This document shows, one piece after another, positions 25,190-37,032 of a stretch of 64,000 nucleotides of DNA (position 1 is its first letter; the number at the start of each line of letters is the position of its first letter). Source of the DNA: Chiridota heheva (lineage: Eukaryota; Echinodermata; Holothuroidea; Apodida; Chiridotidae); assembly GCA_020152595.1 (NCBI GenBank), contig JAIGNY010000703.1, positions 1,805,001 through 1,869,000 on the forward strand. Direction: 5' to 3'. The position numbers were made by a program, and so were the translations under genes. The notes below the pieces were generated by a model, which worked only from the letters and a program-made list of their open reading frames with translations, was not told the DNA's origin and made no database searches.

Positions 25190-25400
25190 TACCCTAATGA
25201 AGCGGTTTAATGAGACCAATTTTCCAAATTGTAGGAACAATACCATTATCTAAAACAACATTAAAAAGTTTGATCGTTATCTTAACAACCCCATGTGCAC
25301 TATTTTTGAGAAGCTTGTTAATAATTTGATCAATACCTGGAGATTTATTTCTCTTGAGCTTTTTTAGTTGTACATAAACTTCATCCTCAGTTACTAAACA

Positions 25401-26959
25401 TACGGTAGTTAATGGTGGTCACGAGGTGGCACAGAGTTAGTTTGGTAGACAGATGAGAGGCAAAATCCCAGTATAAAGGTATAGCTGTATAGACATAAAA
25501 ATGTTCTTGTGTTTCCTCTAAAAAAAAATTGTAATTCTTATTAATTTTTAGAGTATGTGTACATGTTCGGATTTTCCGCATGTTGGAAAATCGAACACTT
25601 CAAGGCCACCAAAAATGTACGCATCACTGCTCCCACTTTCCATACACACAGTGTACAATTATACATACACTGTAGGTATGTACATACAGAGTTTATTTGG
25701 AAATGGTTTAAGCGTGACACATCGAGTACACTATTTAAGAAATATTAAGTGAGGGCGCTGCAAATAGCAATGTCGTAGATTCAGGGCACAATATTGGCAT
25801 GCTGAAAATATTGTTGCTAAATTTTTGTGTTAAAAATTGAATTGTATTAATAAACTAAGAAATCATAATAGTAGACTTGCATGTACAATAGTTCATCAAA
25901 CACTATATAGCAATTTACTGCTATACTTGGATTTGTCCACAGTGGAGCATGAGGTAAATTTTTCCACAGACGTTTGTTGTGATTACAAGAGCACTAAAAA
26001 CATTTATTTGAAGCAAACCTTATCCATGATGTAACAATTTATCCAAATCAGAGTCTTGTCAGAAATGAAAGAAATTATTGTGGTATCATTTTTGGTTTGT
26101 TATATTCAATTATGACATTACCATGAATTTTGTAAACAAAGTTGAATTAAATTACATTTTTTCATTTTCAGTCATTTCATTTTTTAAATGCATTTGCAAC
26201 ACAAAACCATGAGGCCACATTTCCCGACCTCCCCAAAGATTAGTTCCTGTGAGAGGCTGTTGAGGCTCCATAATTAATCCACCAATGACATTGGACAGAG
26301 TTTATACAATACCTGAGATAATTGACATCCCTGCAGCAGTTTTGTTCATAAGTTGTGATAAAAATGTACAGAAAGAATAATTGAGAGACCAATTTGTCAG
26401 ATAGAATGTACAATTTGAGATGTGTAATTTTATTCCTTAGAATCTACAATCTCAACAATACTGTTACAAATAATTAATTTCAAAATGACTGTTTCGCACC
26501 GAAAAGAGGTTGCTTTTTCCAAATTTTTCCTCATATTTCAAAAAAGTGTGGTAAAATTTAAAAAGGGAGTGGATTTAATTTTCACCAGGCAAAGAATTTT
26601 TCGCAGAGGAATTTAAAATTTGAAATTGATAACACTGCATAAGGCTTTAAGGGTAGTATAGCAAAGCATCATGGGACATATCACAAAATGGCAATATCCA
26701 TGTCCAAAAAGTTGTTTTAACCTACTTTAAGGAACCTTGTTTTAAGGAACCTTTTGGTTCCTTATTTAGGACCTCTCCCGGACTGTTTGTGTAAACACTA
26801 TGATTGGTTGACCTACAGGTTGGATAAATGTACTTTGATCAAATGTAGTGAGTCATTTTGATATTGTTTCAGAAGTGATTAAAATTTGGGACAAGGGAAG
26901 GAATGGAAGGTTGGGGGGAAGAGGGGTGTTTTAGGGGATCTTAATATACTGTAGGCCCC
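25401..26959. other. Intronic, nothing recognised
   Basis: AT-rich; short chance ORFs only. Confidence 0.4.
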
Positions 26960-27630
26960 TATATTGCAATGGCAAATAGGATGCTTGGTTTGATTAGAAG
27001 AAATTTGTGTTTTCTTGGTAGAGAGGTTGTTCTTAATTTCAATAAGCAGTTAGTCAGGCCCACCTTGAGTATGCTATTCAGGATTGGAGTCCCTTTTATG
27101 AGAAGGATAAGTTCATCTTAAATCAGGTTCAACGAAAAGTCACTAGACTCATTCCCGAAGTAAGGAATCTCTCTTATAAATCTAGGTTGTGGATTCTTGG
27201 TTTGACCATGCTTGAGTTGAGAAGAGTACATGGTGATATGATTCAGGTTTTTAAGTTCCTATCTGGTAATGATGCTTTGACTTCCTGCTATTTCTTGCAT
27301 GTTTCAGCTAATCCTCATGTGACACGTGGTAACACTTTAAAGTTGACCAAAGAGTTCTCACGGAAAGATATTCGGCGTTTTAGCTTTTCGCAAACACTTG
27401 TTAATGAGTGGAATAGTTTGCCTGAGTGGGTATTTAGTTCCAATTCTGTTCACAATTTCAAGGTCAACATTGATCAGTTCTTTACTAACTCTGGGCGTCT
27501 TTGGGGTTTTTTTTTTTTGGTTTTTTTTGTGGTGGTTGGTGGTGGTGTTAGTTTGGGCTTTTATGGGGTGACTAACCCTTCTTAGCCCGTAATCTTGTTA
27601 CGTTATGTTATGTTAAGTTAATGAAAAGCC
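26960..27630 (+). mobile_element. 5'-truncated CR1/Jockey-like LINE, RT C-terminus and 3' tail
   Basis: It starts at MANRMLGLIRRN (about 26970) and runs through the RT thumb (CFLGREVV...NKQLVRP; NQVQRKVTRLIPEVRNL; LRRVHGDMIQVFKFLSG; LVNEWNSLPEWVFSSNSVHNFKVNID) to a stop at 27583-27585. The 3' end (TAACCCTTCTTAGCCCGTAATCTTGTTACG) is followed by TTATG repeats. One frameshift falls near 27080. The same family occurs at 54420-57360 and 29806-29860 on the minus strand. Confidence 0.75.
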
Positions 27631-29805
27631 CCTAAACAATGAAGTCATGATCTGGGACAAAAACCACGAAATCAATTTTCTGGACTCTATTAGAAATCAC
27701 TATTTTTACCGTTTTTCAGTGCCGATGCTCTAATAAGAGCACACCCATGCAACATTTTCTTTGACATAACATATTCCAACATCAACAAATAATGTTAACA
27801 TGTGCATGTCTTTAATATGTGCAAGTCTATTTTTTAGCACATGTAGGTTTGTTATATTTTTGCAAACATTATTTTGTTTTAGGACTAGAACAGCAGTTCC
27901 TTATATGTTCAGTGCTACAGTACTAGTGCAGTTCAAACAGTATTGCATGCAACTCTGAGCATCTGTACTTTTAGGGACAAATTTAATTAGTAAAAAGTGA
28001 TACAATTCTATTTTCTTAAGCAACTGCCAATGAGCACTTATTACTGTACATAGATTATGGTATTTACATGTAAAACTTGCATCCTGTATATCTTACATGT
28101 TTGCTCATTTGCGAAGATCCTCATGTAATTGGGAGCTACTGCAGGTCAACAACACCACATCTATGGCATATTATCCTAACTTATGAAATGTGTTGCATAA
28201 ATATGAATGAAGAAATATGAATCTGGCAATCAATTGGTACTTTCTGAATTTGGACATTGAGTGAATGAAACCAGTCCCTTTTATGAGAAACGATCAGAGA
28301 ACCAGGTAATACAGTGCATCTACATAATATAGGCATCACACGCATTTAAACAAATTACAACTACTGTAGAATTATAACACTCTGCAGAGCGCATACCTCC
28401 ACCCCTGTTCATTCCCCATCCAGAATACAATCTACCTCAGAAACCCTAGGCCCACAAAGTTATAACCCAAAACAATCTCTTTCTCACTGTTGATCTGTAT
28501 TGTAATAATTTGCATTCTAAACACTTTAGGATCTACCCTCTGATCAGTTTTCAGTTTTATTCAGGCTAAGCATTTATTGTTTGAGCTCTATTCAGCCAAG
28601 ATTCACATTCCATTAGTTTCCTTTCATGCAAGAAACCACTTGATTTGATATTCTTAGAGTCCAGGAAATTAATTGTTTTGAATTCCTTGTTTAGGACATT
28701 CCACTGGAAGCCATTGAAATGTTTCAACTACACAAGTCTTCACAGATCTCATCCTAAAACAACGCCACCCCTCAATTTCTGCCCTTCCCATTTCAATAAT
28801 TCCCAAATTTTAAACTCTTCTTCCTGATACAGTAACAAAACCACACACCAAATTTAATCAAAATTCTTTCATCAGCTATTGAGATATCTTTAATGACAAA
28901 CAAACAAATAGAGGCAAAAACATAATCTCTGTCCAACTTTGTGGTGGAGGTAATAATAGAACATTATTATTATAGCTTCTTATAGCTTTCACTAGTTAAA
29001 GCCGAGTCAATCAACATATTTTTTCTGTCAAATTTGACGTTAAGACAATGTCGGTGTCAATACAGTAATTTTTCAAATTATTATTTCTCATACTCTAATC
29101 ATGCATCTCTTGTCTACCGATTAGGTTGAGGTCACACAATAAATAGCACTGATTCACACACTAAATCAAAAGTCAATGGGATTTTAACATGTATTCAAAA
29201 AAGTTCCTTTAACTTTTTAGGGCAATTAAATTTCGATATCAAAATCAACCTCCATTTCACTGAAAATCAAGCCACACTTACATCAGAATGTTTCCAGTTG
29301 AACTTGTAAAAGATGGAAAGAAATATTTACAATAAAAGGCTAAAATTTGAACCTAAAAAATAAGAATGACAATATTTTCCCATTTGTTGAAAATTGTGAC
29401 TCTAAAAAATGCCTGCAAATCCACCACATGAACTTGTGCATGCGCCAATAAGAAGGTTGCATCACATTTAATGCTTGCTGCATTAAATGCATACACCTCA
29501 CGCAACTTTACCTGTATTGTTCACACCTTTACATGATCGAGCATGCAAAGTTAGTCGTATGTTAGTCAAAGTTTGACTGTTGCTGATTACGGACCTAAAA
29601 CTCCAGATGGGAAAATATTGCTTTTTGGTGTTTATTTCATTGTTAATTCAACGAGGTGAAATTAACTGCTGATTCAGGAATGTCTCAATATGAAGGACAA
29701 ATTTTTTCTATAGGGGGAGAAATTGGCAGTCGAGTGAAAGTTGAGTGAATTCGATGCTGTTGCAATTTACAACTTGGATTACAGTCAGTGTATTGAGACG
29801 ATGGC
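27631..29805. other. Intronic, nothing recognised
   Basis: No supported gene. A palindromic phrase TTTAATGC...GCATTAAA at 29469-29490 resembles the outer stem of the hairpin at 10854. Confidence 0.4.
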
Positions 29806-29860
29806 TCACTTAACATAACATAACATAACAAAATGACATGCTAAGAAGGGTGAACTAAGG
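29806..29860 (-). mobile_element. Very short 3'-end fragment of the CR1/Jockey-like LINE
   Basis: The reverse complement reads TTCACCCTTCTTAGCATGTCATTTTGTTATG followed by further GTTAT units. This is the same 3' end as at 27560-27625, so it is an extremely 5'-truncated insertion. Confidence 0.6.
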
Positions 29861-30528
29861 TCCTAACGTTAGGCCTACTAAGGTTTTGAATGGAAAAGGT
29901 TTGGTTTTCATGATCATTTGGTGAAATTTTCTAGTGATTTTCAGCAAGGTACTGGTACCAAATCCATGGGCCTAGAAAATTTAGATTCTTCATTATTATT
30001 AATTCATTCTGTTTTAAAATGTGTTTAGAAATTAACTTTAATTATGTCCTATCATTATCAATATCAAATGTGCCCGGGGGGGAGGGGGGCACTCCCATAT
30101 GTGCCTTTTTTGCACCATTTTCGTAGTGCAGGTGTCTCATTTTTGTAGTGCAGGTGTCTTCTTTCACAAAAAAGATTGTACTAAATTTTTTCTCTTTCTT
30201 TCCTTTTTCGTAGTACACGTCCCAAAAAATGAGGTTTTACCGTCTTAATTTGGTACTGCTGGTTCATTTTTTCAATATTTTCGTTGAATACTCATAGGCC
30301 TAATGTTACTTGCATGTATCAAAATTGACTTGTTTCATACTGCGGTATCAAAATTGTATAATTTCATACTGCAGTTACCAAAAAATATGTCATACTGCGG
30401 GTATGTTTTTCGGTTAGTGGGCTGCACACTACCACTTTTATTAGAAGTTCCCCCTCCTCCCTTCCCCCTCCTTTCTTTCTCTCCTCTTCTCCCGGGCAAA
30501 TGTGTCCAAGTTGACCTGAGGAACTTAC
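29861..30528. other. Intron 1 near its donor
   Basis: It contains a G-rich tract (30076-30090) beside a diverged duplication GTAGTGCAGGTGTCT (30124 and 30146). Similar wording in inverted orientation is at 36655-36720. Confidence 0.4.
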
Positions 30529-30783
30529 CAATTGCACACCAACAAGATCTCCCAGAAAAACTGAGTCCTCATCACGAATCGTTTTTGGTGGATTATCGGT
30601 GAGATATATCCTTTGTGAGGTCAAGATAGCATACTTAAAAGCTCTCTTCTCCTTGCGAAAGTTAACTACACACGGCTCATATCCACGAATTTGCTCATAG
30701 ACATGTTGTGGTAAGTTCAGCTTAAGAAAACTTTCCAACTTACTGTTCCGTTTGGTTAGGAAATCTGTTCCATTTCGCGCCAT
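30529..30783 (-). CDS. C12orf56-like protein, coding exon 1 (85 codons)
   Basis: The ATG at 30783-30781 begins MARNGTDFLTKRNSKLESFL. The exon ends GTGCAATTG|GTAAGTTC (last base 30529) after exactly 85 codons, phase 0. The N-terminus fits the start of vertebrate C12orf56: a short M-A-R start, a LESFL-type helix, YEPCVV, an FKYAILTSQRIYLTDNPPK strand-turn motif, then a D-L-V-G-V segment. That order and the junction to exon 2 (VNDIPEFF) make the assignment fairly firm. The gene runs right to left with a 17.3-kb intron after this exon. No signal peptide or membrane segment is visible. The function is unknown. Confidence 0.8.
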
Positions 30784-31100
30784 ATAATTTTAATGTTACG
30801 TTGGACAATGTAACAAGTGGGAAGCTCTCTGATTTCGTAAAAAATATTATCTAGCTTAATCCATGGCATTCCAGAGAAGAACATACAACTACATTCAAAT
30901 CCGTTAACTAAGCATATTATTCGCGAATTTATATCGTGCAACTCTGCATTGTCTACCAGCGTTAAAGTGTGTAGCATTAGAGCTTTACGTTGTAGCCTGG
31001 TAATGTAAACAAGTATTTTCGCGGAATAAGCTCCTGTACAGATGCCTTATATGACGCATGCGCTAGCGTCATCGCAACGGTTCTTGACCAATGAAATCAT
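30784..31100 (-). promoter_or_regulatory. Probable promoter/5' UTR of the C12orf56-like gene
   Basis: Upstream of the ATG on the minus strand, in order towards the gene, come an inverted CCAAT (ATTGG, 31088-31092), an AGCGCATGCGTCAT block (31051-31064) that contains a near NRF-1 palindrome and TGACG-like half-sites, and a CATATAAGG box near 31046-31053. This is the most CpG-dense stretch within several kb. The transcription start would then fall near 31020 with a ~240-nt leader. This is inferred from motifs only. Confidence 0.4.
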
Positions 31101-31673
31101 GTTGGACAAGTTGTAGAAAGTCATAATGTGGCGTCCTCACTCAATTTCTTCTACCAGGGTTTAATTTCAAATTATGTATTTAAATCTAAGTAAAACTAAA
31201 ACTAGAGAGAACCGCATTGAGAAATGGGTGTTACTAGAAAAATTTCCAAGTAAAAACTTGGAAGTTAAAAGTATAAATCTTATTTTCTGTGGGTATTTCA
31301 TTAACTAAAGTTTTATACTCAATTCTTTCAGCTTTTTGTTCGAAAAAGTTGATGTTACTTGGTGTTTAATATATATCTGAAATATGCCAAAATGGAATCA
31401 AATCAACATACACATGATTTCAATCATTTTTACCTTTTAGCTTCTTGTCGGAGTGAGAGCTTCAATCCCGGGGCACTTCGTACTAAAAGTGATAGGGGTG
31501 TGCAGCCCATCAATCATAAACCATAGTCCCCCCCCCCCCGCCAGACTAATCACACACACACACTTTTCAAAACTTCCTACACCTCCACCCCTGGTACCTG
31601 CAGTATGGAATTATACAATTTCGATACCCGTAATAAGAAGGAAGTAAATTTTGTTACCTGCATGCAGTGCCAA
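31101..31673. other. Intergenic, nothing recognised
   Basis: C tract at 31530-31540 and a short CA repeat. No gene. Confidence 0.4.
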
Positions 31674-32010
31674 TAGTGGGGCGGATATGTAACAATTTTT
31701 ACCTAAAGTGTGCACTTCTGGATAGAAGCATGAAAATTTGCACAAAGGGGTTTTTGAGTATGCTGATTTCAAAAATTGCGGGAACCACGATGTCACTTTA
31801 ACGTTTCCCGCCAAAAAGTCAAAATTTCAAAATGGCCGCCATAAACACGTTTTTGCCCATAAATCAGATGTTAGTTCCCCGATTGCCATGATCTTGGTGT
31901 CTATACCTATGTTCCTGAGGTCAAGAAATCTAATAAAACATATGCCAAACATCATGAGATACATCTTCCCCCAAAAAAAATTCAAAATTCAAAATGGCCG
32001 CCACAAGAAA
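31674..32010. repeat. Left terminal inverted repeat
   Basis: Matches 36205-36540 in inverted orientation: AGTGTGCACTTCTGGATAGAAGC, AAAATTTGCACAAAGGGGTTTTTGAGTATGCTGATTTCAAAAATTGCGGGAACCACGATGTCACT, AAAATGGCCGCC, GGTGTCTATACCTATGTTC. The left copy has a ~10-bp extra stretch after GGATATGT. Confidence 0.85.
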
Positions 32011-32270
32011 GCTTTTTTACCATAAAACGGGTCTAAGTGCCCAAATAGCCATAATCTTGGTCTCTAGACATATGTTTTTGAGGTCAATGTACCCAATAAA
32101 ACCCACGTAAACTATCATAACATCTTCCCACGGAAAACCTAGAATTCAAAATGGCCGTCGCAAATCCATTGTTGGGCAAAATGGCTATCCAGCCATCATT
32201 TATTGGTATCTATACCTGTTTTATGTCAAGGAAGCCATAGAAAACATGAAATATCATGACGTACATTATA
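31829..32270. repeat. ~160-bp subterminal tandem repeats beginning AAAATGGCCGCC
   Basis: Three diverged units start near 31829, 31990 and 32147. Each has AAAATGGCCG, a CCATAAA-type block, an ATGATCTTGGTGTCTATACC-type block, a GAGGTCAA..A block and a CATCATGA.ATACATCTTCC-type block. Only the first unit and the start of the second fall inside the inverted repeat. They look like repeated binding sites for the element's protein. Confidence 0.7.
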
Positions 32271-32548
32271 TTGTGAATAGTAAAACAGATACAATCAAAA
32301 TGCCCTCACAAAACAAGTTTTTGACCAAAGAACCTGCCCCAATCACCGTGATCTTACTATCTATACCAAGTCGGTAGAATACAAATAAAATATTATGGTG
32401 AAAAGTTGAAAACAATTCCATATAATAGCATTTATTTGTCAGATCAAAGTATATCACAATTGAGCATGGTATACCCTTTTCAGGTAAAGCAGTCAAATAG
32501 TGTGTCATACATTATGTTAAAAATGATTACATGATCGCTGTCAGTATC

Positions 32549-35500
32549 TCATATGTTCAGATTTGCTTTATTCTCTGCTACACTGTCCGGAACAGAAGCA
32601 CAACTGTGTACACTTGAGATTTGCGCAGACACACTTGCATCTTTTGTACAAGACTTTTTGCATCCACATTTCAGCAGTTCCTGACAAGCTTTGGCTGCCT
32701 CTGGAAGAGTGGTCCAGCATGGAGTCCATGGGGAATCACCTCTTACTCTCTCCCAGCCCCATAAATCTGGCGATGGAACTTCAGGGTCTCCTATAAGTGA
32801 CTGTCCCCAGATGTGCCCTGCCTGATAAACAGCCCTTTTCACATGCTGTTCCAGGGCATGTAACGTTGGAGGAATGTTTTCCATCTTACGGTTTTGAGTG
32901 AACAAGTGCTTCCTGGCTTCATTTACATGGTTGAGTGATGATGTTTGCTGATACAAGAGAACAACATATCTCTCTATTTGCTCCAAGTCGCTGGGGAAAC
33001 CTGGCATGGAGCATGGGATAACCGAGCAAAAATTGGTTTGAGATGAGGCATACTGCACCATACAGCCCAAGCGGTTCTCTTTCCAATTCCATGAAAGGCA
33101 GAGACAGTATCACATCCTGATATTGCGTGCAAGAATAGTAAACCCCATGATGCGTCATTGCCTAATTCCGCTGCAATTAGGTGGCATGGGATGTAACGTA
33201 GTCTACCACCATGACCAAATGCTATCCATATTTCACAGTCCTGTAAAACGCTGGACACTGCAAGCGCAATAACCACCACATCAGTATCTGTTGCGTGTAT
33301 CATCAGCTTGGTAAATCCATGATGGAACGCATGGGAAGCATGAAAAAGAAGCCGTGTGTCCGCTTCTTCGTGAGTGCAGGACAAGCTTGAAAGGTCAGTC
33401 ATGGGAGATGATACAACATTCTGGCCATGTGTGGAGATCACTTGCTTCTCTGGGGAGGTTGAACTCTTGTATTGCATTGGCTAGAAGTCGGAACAGGCTG
33501 TCTTTGTTTGCATCACAGCGAAGGAAGTTCTTCCAGTTAACAGGAATATTGGTGTTGTTGTCCACCCGGAGATGATTACCAGATCCACGGCTCTGTCGTG
33601 TTTGTGTCTTTAGGCTGTCCTCCTGTAGACATCCCAGACAACATCTACACGAACAACGTCTTGTAACATGTGTTCTATGTAAGGCAAGAACACCAGTTGT
33701 GAATAGTCCTGGAATGTTTTGACAGAAAGTTTGGACTTCTTTGGATCAAGCATGTGCACAAGGGCAGCACCGTCAACAATTTTGACGTCAACTTTGGAAC
33801 AGATTCTGGTTATGGTACCATTGTCTCCAGGCATCCCATCAAGTCAGATTTGCATGTTTGATGCATAATACCATTTGATGCCAATGATGGAGGCCAGGCA
33901 TGATTTTCATGGCTGAAGAAGGCATCCATATCGCTTTCTCTAGCTTGACACGATATATACATCCGTGAAAAGAGACAAACATCACTATGCAGGTTGGAAA
34001 TCTTGGAAGCGGACTTCGCAGGTTTCTTTCGTGAACTAGAATTTAACAAAGGCAGATTGTTCTTATGTATGGTGTCTTTGAATGCAGTGATTGTGCCATT
34101 GATACGCTCGGCAACAAATTTCTTGTACTGTGTTTTGCCTATGTCTTCTGCGGACCTTATAGCATTTACCACACTATCAGACATTATCACTTTGGTGTCA
34201 AGTGCGTAGAGGTCTGTGCTTGTATCAGCAAAGGGGTTGCCAAGTTCATCCATTACATCAGTGACACTCTTGACGTGAGATAAGAAAGTCTTCTGTACAC
34301 TTGGTATTTGTTCATGGTGGCGTTCTGTGTCCTTCTTTCCCCTAGCATGTTTGTCATCATACTCCATTAGAAGTCTAGCTGTTTCTGGACCTGCCACCAT
34401 CCACCTTGTTAGTGCTGCTTCATTTTCAGTGATACCTATTATGCCTCCATCTCCCTTCACCATTGCATTCAGCTGTTCATGAAATTGATCATGGGCTAGT
34501 GCTGAGAATTTGTGCATAGTTTTCTGTGTCACAAAGTTGCCTTTGAGGAGCTCTGCATGTGTGGTAGGGCAGTTAATCTCAAGGGATTGTAGGTCTCTCA
34601 CATGAACGGATATCCAGCGAGCATAGTGGTAGTGGTCAAGAGCGAAAATCCATGGAATAATCTTTCCAAGTGACTGCACGTAGGCAACATATCTTTGCTC
34701 ACGCTGTGATCTAAGGAACTGTAGGAAGAGAAATTCCAATTGCCAGACTTTGTACCAGTAATCGAACTGAGGATGCTTTGAAGCCATCTGTTTACACCAC
34801 TCATCATAGTGTATTTGTTCGTCATCTGATGTGTTGATTTGATACTCAGCATATGACCTGTGAAGGAGAATGTACAGAGCCGCTGCGGTTACTTGATGTG
34901 CCCACTGACCTCTGGATGTGTGTGAACCTTTCTGCAGACCAGCTGCACGTCCCTAAGTTGTAACATTGGCGGAAGTCATAACATAGGTCCAACCACTACC
35001 ATCAAGCCAGTCGCCAATTACTTTCAACATGGCCATTTCTATATGGAGACCCCCCATCAGTACAACGTAATGTCTTTCACCATACTCTTCTGGCCATTTC
35101 CACTGAATTCGTTTTGCAATTGCATATAATGGCTGATCGACAGTGAGCAGTGGTATCTGGCCTGGATTGACACGAACCGTGATCTGTTTGATGATATTCA
35201 TCCCATGCTTGACCATAGCGGATGAATGTGCTTGATCTCGAAATAATGGTAAGAGAGAGAGATAATTGCAGATGTCTTGGGTAGAGACACCTGTAAGCTG
35301 GCAAAGTAGGCTGACCATGATATGTCCGTCTTCACCTGATCAATTTGATTTTCATTAGCCAACTTCGTCCTCACTTTTTCAAACCAAAACTTCTGCATTT
35401 CATCATCATTCATTTCCGCAGATATTGAATTGCTTCATCATCCTCTACTGTTGGGATGACATTATCAGGGAGCGAAACCGGTGGCACATCAGTATATGAC

Positions 35501-36116
35501 TTTGGTAATGACTTGATAGATTTCGACTTTGGTTGGGCCCTGTTTTCGGGAATCTCCTGAAGGACCCTAACAACACCAGGATTGTCATTTGTGATGTGCT
35601 GTGTTATTGATATTGCGGTGCCATGAAAAGAATCACGACTTGAGGTGGATGACGGGTTGTGATCTATATTATCGAGATTTCCAGTGGTGAACAGTTGGTC
35701 TCTGAGGTTTGAAGGACAGACAATGCCCTCATTCTCATATATGTCAATTATTCTATTAGCTTCATCAGTAGACAGTTGCAAAACTCTGTCATATGACACC
35801 GACAGACCCTTTTCAAATAGATTGTCAATGAGATCACGTTTACGCGTTCGGTTGTAAATAAGCAGGCCAAGATACAATGGGAGAACCGTCTCACAGTCCG
35901 AATTGTGCCATGCTGCTACACAATCTCTCCTACCTCGTTTGACGGCATTGAAGACAAGTAACCTACACGTTGTGTTGCATTTGTGATGGACAAGAGAGCT
36001 GTGACTATTGAAGTGGTATTTTTCTCAAATATTTCTTTGCGGACCAACTTTGCCACTCTCATCAATATTACAGCTTCTTCATCTTCGTTGTCATCTACAT
36101 GCCAGTTGTGTTGCAT
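32549..36116 (-). pseudogene. Broken transposon protein gene with XPG/FEN1-like block
   Basis: Successive minus-strand pieces all belong to one widespread invertebrate family. 36116-35916 and 35877-35410 form the N-terminal part. 35318-33810 is one frame interrupted by a TAG at about 34955-34953, between GGLHIEMAMLKVIGDWLDGSGW and HYHYARWISVHVRDL / GDGGIIGITENEAALTRWMVAGPE. 33834-33610 (DGAALVHMLDPKK; VFLPYIEHML) is in another frame. 33477-32974 has THEEADTRLL, an ATDTDVVV acidic pair and GCDTVSAFHGIGKRTAW. 33070-32549 ends in a Cys-rich tail (ELLKCGCKKSC). At least one stop and at least three frameshifts make it non-functional. HEEAD, DxD and GCD...GIGKrtA correspond to the acidic and helix-hairpin-helix motifs of FEN1/XPG nucleases. 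Confidence 0.75.
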
Positions 36117-36204
36117 TTGACCTCCCTAGAATCATCTTAGTATCTCTGACGAGGGCAGATAGAGAACATAATTGTTTTTTCATTTTCTTTTCTCATGAGA
36201 TTCT

Positions 36205-36540
36205 CATATAAGTTTGTGGCGGCCATTTTGAATTGAATTTTCAATTTTTTGGCAAGAAGATGGATCTTATGATGTTTCGCATGGGTTTTATTAGATTTCT
36301 TGACCTCAAGAACATAGGTATAGACACCAAGATCATGGCAATCGGGGCACTAACAGCTGATTTATGGGCAAAAACGTGTTTGTGGTGGCCATTTTGAATT
36401 TTGAATTTTTTGGCGGGAAGGGTTGGAGTGACATCGTGGTTCCCGCAATTTTTGAAATCAGCATACTCAAAAACCCCTTTGTGCAAATTTTCACGCTTCT
36501 ATCCAGAAGTGCACACCTCAGTCACATATCCGCCCCACTA
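36205..36540. repeat. Right terminal inverted repeat
   Basis: Inverted partner of 31674-32010, roughly 85-90% identical by eye. The 81-codon minus frame here and the 95-codon plus frame at 31738 are translations of the same repeat and not genes. Confidence 0.85.
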
Positions 36541-37032
36541 CAAGTATTGAAGGAAAATATTGTTAAAATGGACCAGCAGTACGAAATTAACAAAATAAAA
36601 CACTTGAGCATTTTGGGGGGAACTTGCACTTTCTGACTACGGATATGATGAAAAAAGACACATGCACTTCAAAAATGATGCAAAAAAAAAAGACACCTGC
36701 TCGGGTGGCACATATTGGCATACCTTGCAAATGAAAGTGGGGCTTCAGTTTGTGAGAATGATGAAATATTGTTGTTGTTTTTTTGCTTTTGAAACAGCGG
36801 GGGTAATAATCCATCCCCGAAAGTCGAAAAGAGAACAATCGGGACTGACGATTTAGAAGTTTAGAAGCAAATATGAAAGATTATCTGATGTAAAATTGCG
36901 ATGCCCCTTCTAATCTGTTATTAGGTCATTTACTGACGGCGGAATAAACGTTTTGAATACTTTCTTCACCATTTATTTCCTTCCATTTTTCTCTTTCACA
37001 CCAAATGCAATGCTTAGCCTTACCTGCACCTG
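36541..37032. other. Intergenic, nothing recognised
   Basis: Sequence at 36650-36720 (AAAAAGACACATGCACTTCAAAAATG...) resembles the inverted complement of 30100-30160, a dispersed short repeat. Confidence 0.4.

Larger units (their letters stand above)
20850..25400 (-). mobile_element. Decayed LINE (RT-bearing), expanded by two internal arrays
   Basis: Minus strand, read from 25400 downward. 25390-25190 encodes the RT approach region (...LKRNKSPGIDQIINKLLKNSAHG...GIVPTIWKIGLIKPLH). 24169-23597 encodes RT core motifs (KLFTSILNTRI; DEQAGFRSNHSTLDHIF; YFAFIDNKKTFDLIERL; NIGVRQGKNLPPLLFTIFL). 23590-23440 carries the catalytic YADDTIFLAES and SLKVYTSKTKIVVF. 21440-20850 carries the C-terminal domain (MVYGELGRSKVIKTIELRMI; CRIYRMFKKN). 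Stops and frameshifts show it is dead. It is longer than a normal LINE 3' half because of the 56-bp array (21440-23095) and the 58-bp array (24227-24912). The clade is not settled; CR1/L2-type organisation is likely. Confidence 0.75.
31674..36540 (-). mobile_element. Complete XPG-nuclease DNA transposon, Academ-like, inactivated
   Basis: The left end is CAA|TAGTGGGGCGGATATG (31674). The right end is the inverted copy, CATATCCGCCCCACTA|CAA (36540). CAA flanks both ends as a 3-bp target duplication. The element is 4,867 bp with long terminal inverted repeats (next entries). It encodes on the minus strand a single broken protein with an XPG/FEN1-like nuclease block. Academ elements are described as carrying XPG domains and having 3-4-bp target duplications, so Academ is the best fit from memory. 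Another superfamily that has captured the same domain remains possible. There is no flanking host gene inside it. Confidence 0.7.

Noticed and set aside
31738-32025. 95-codon plus frame similar to the 81-codon minus frame at 36241-36486
   Set aside because: Both are translations of the transposon's terminal inverted repeats.
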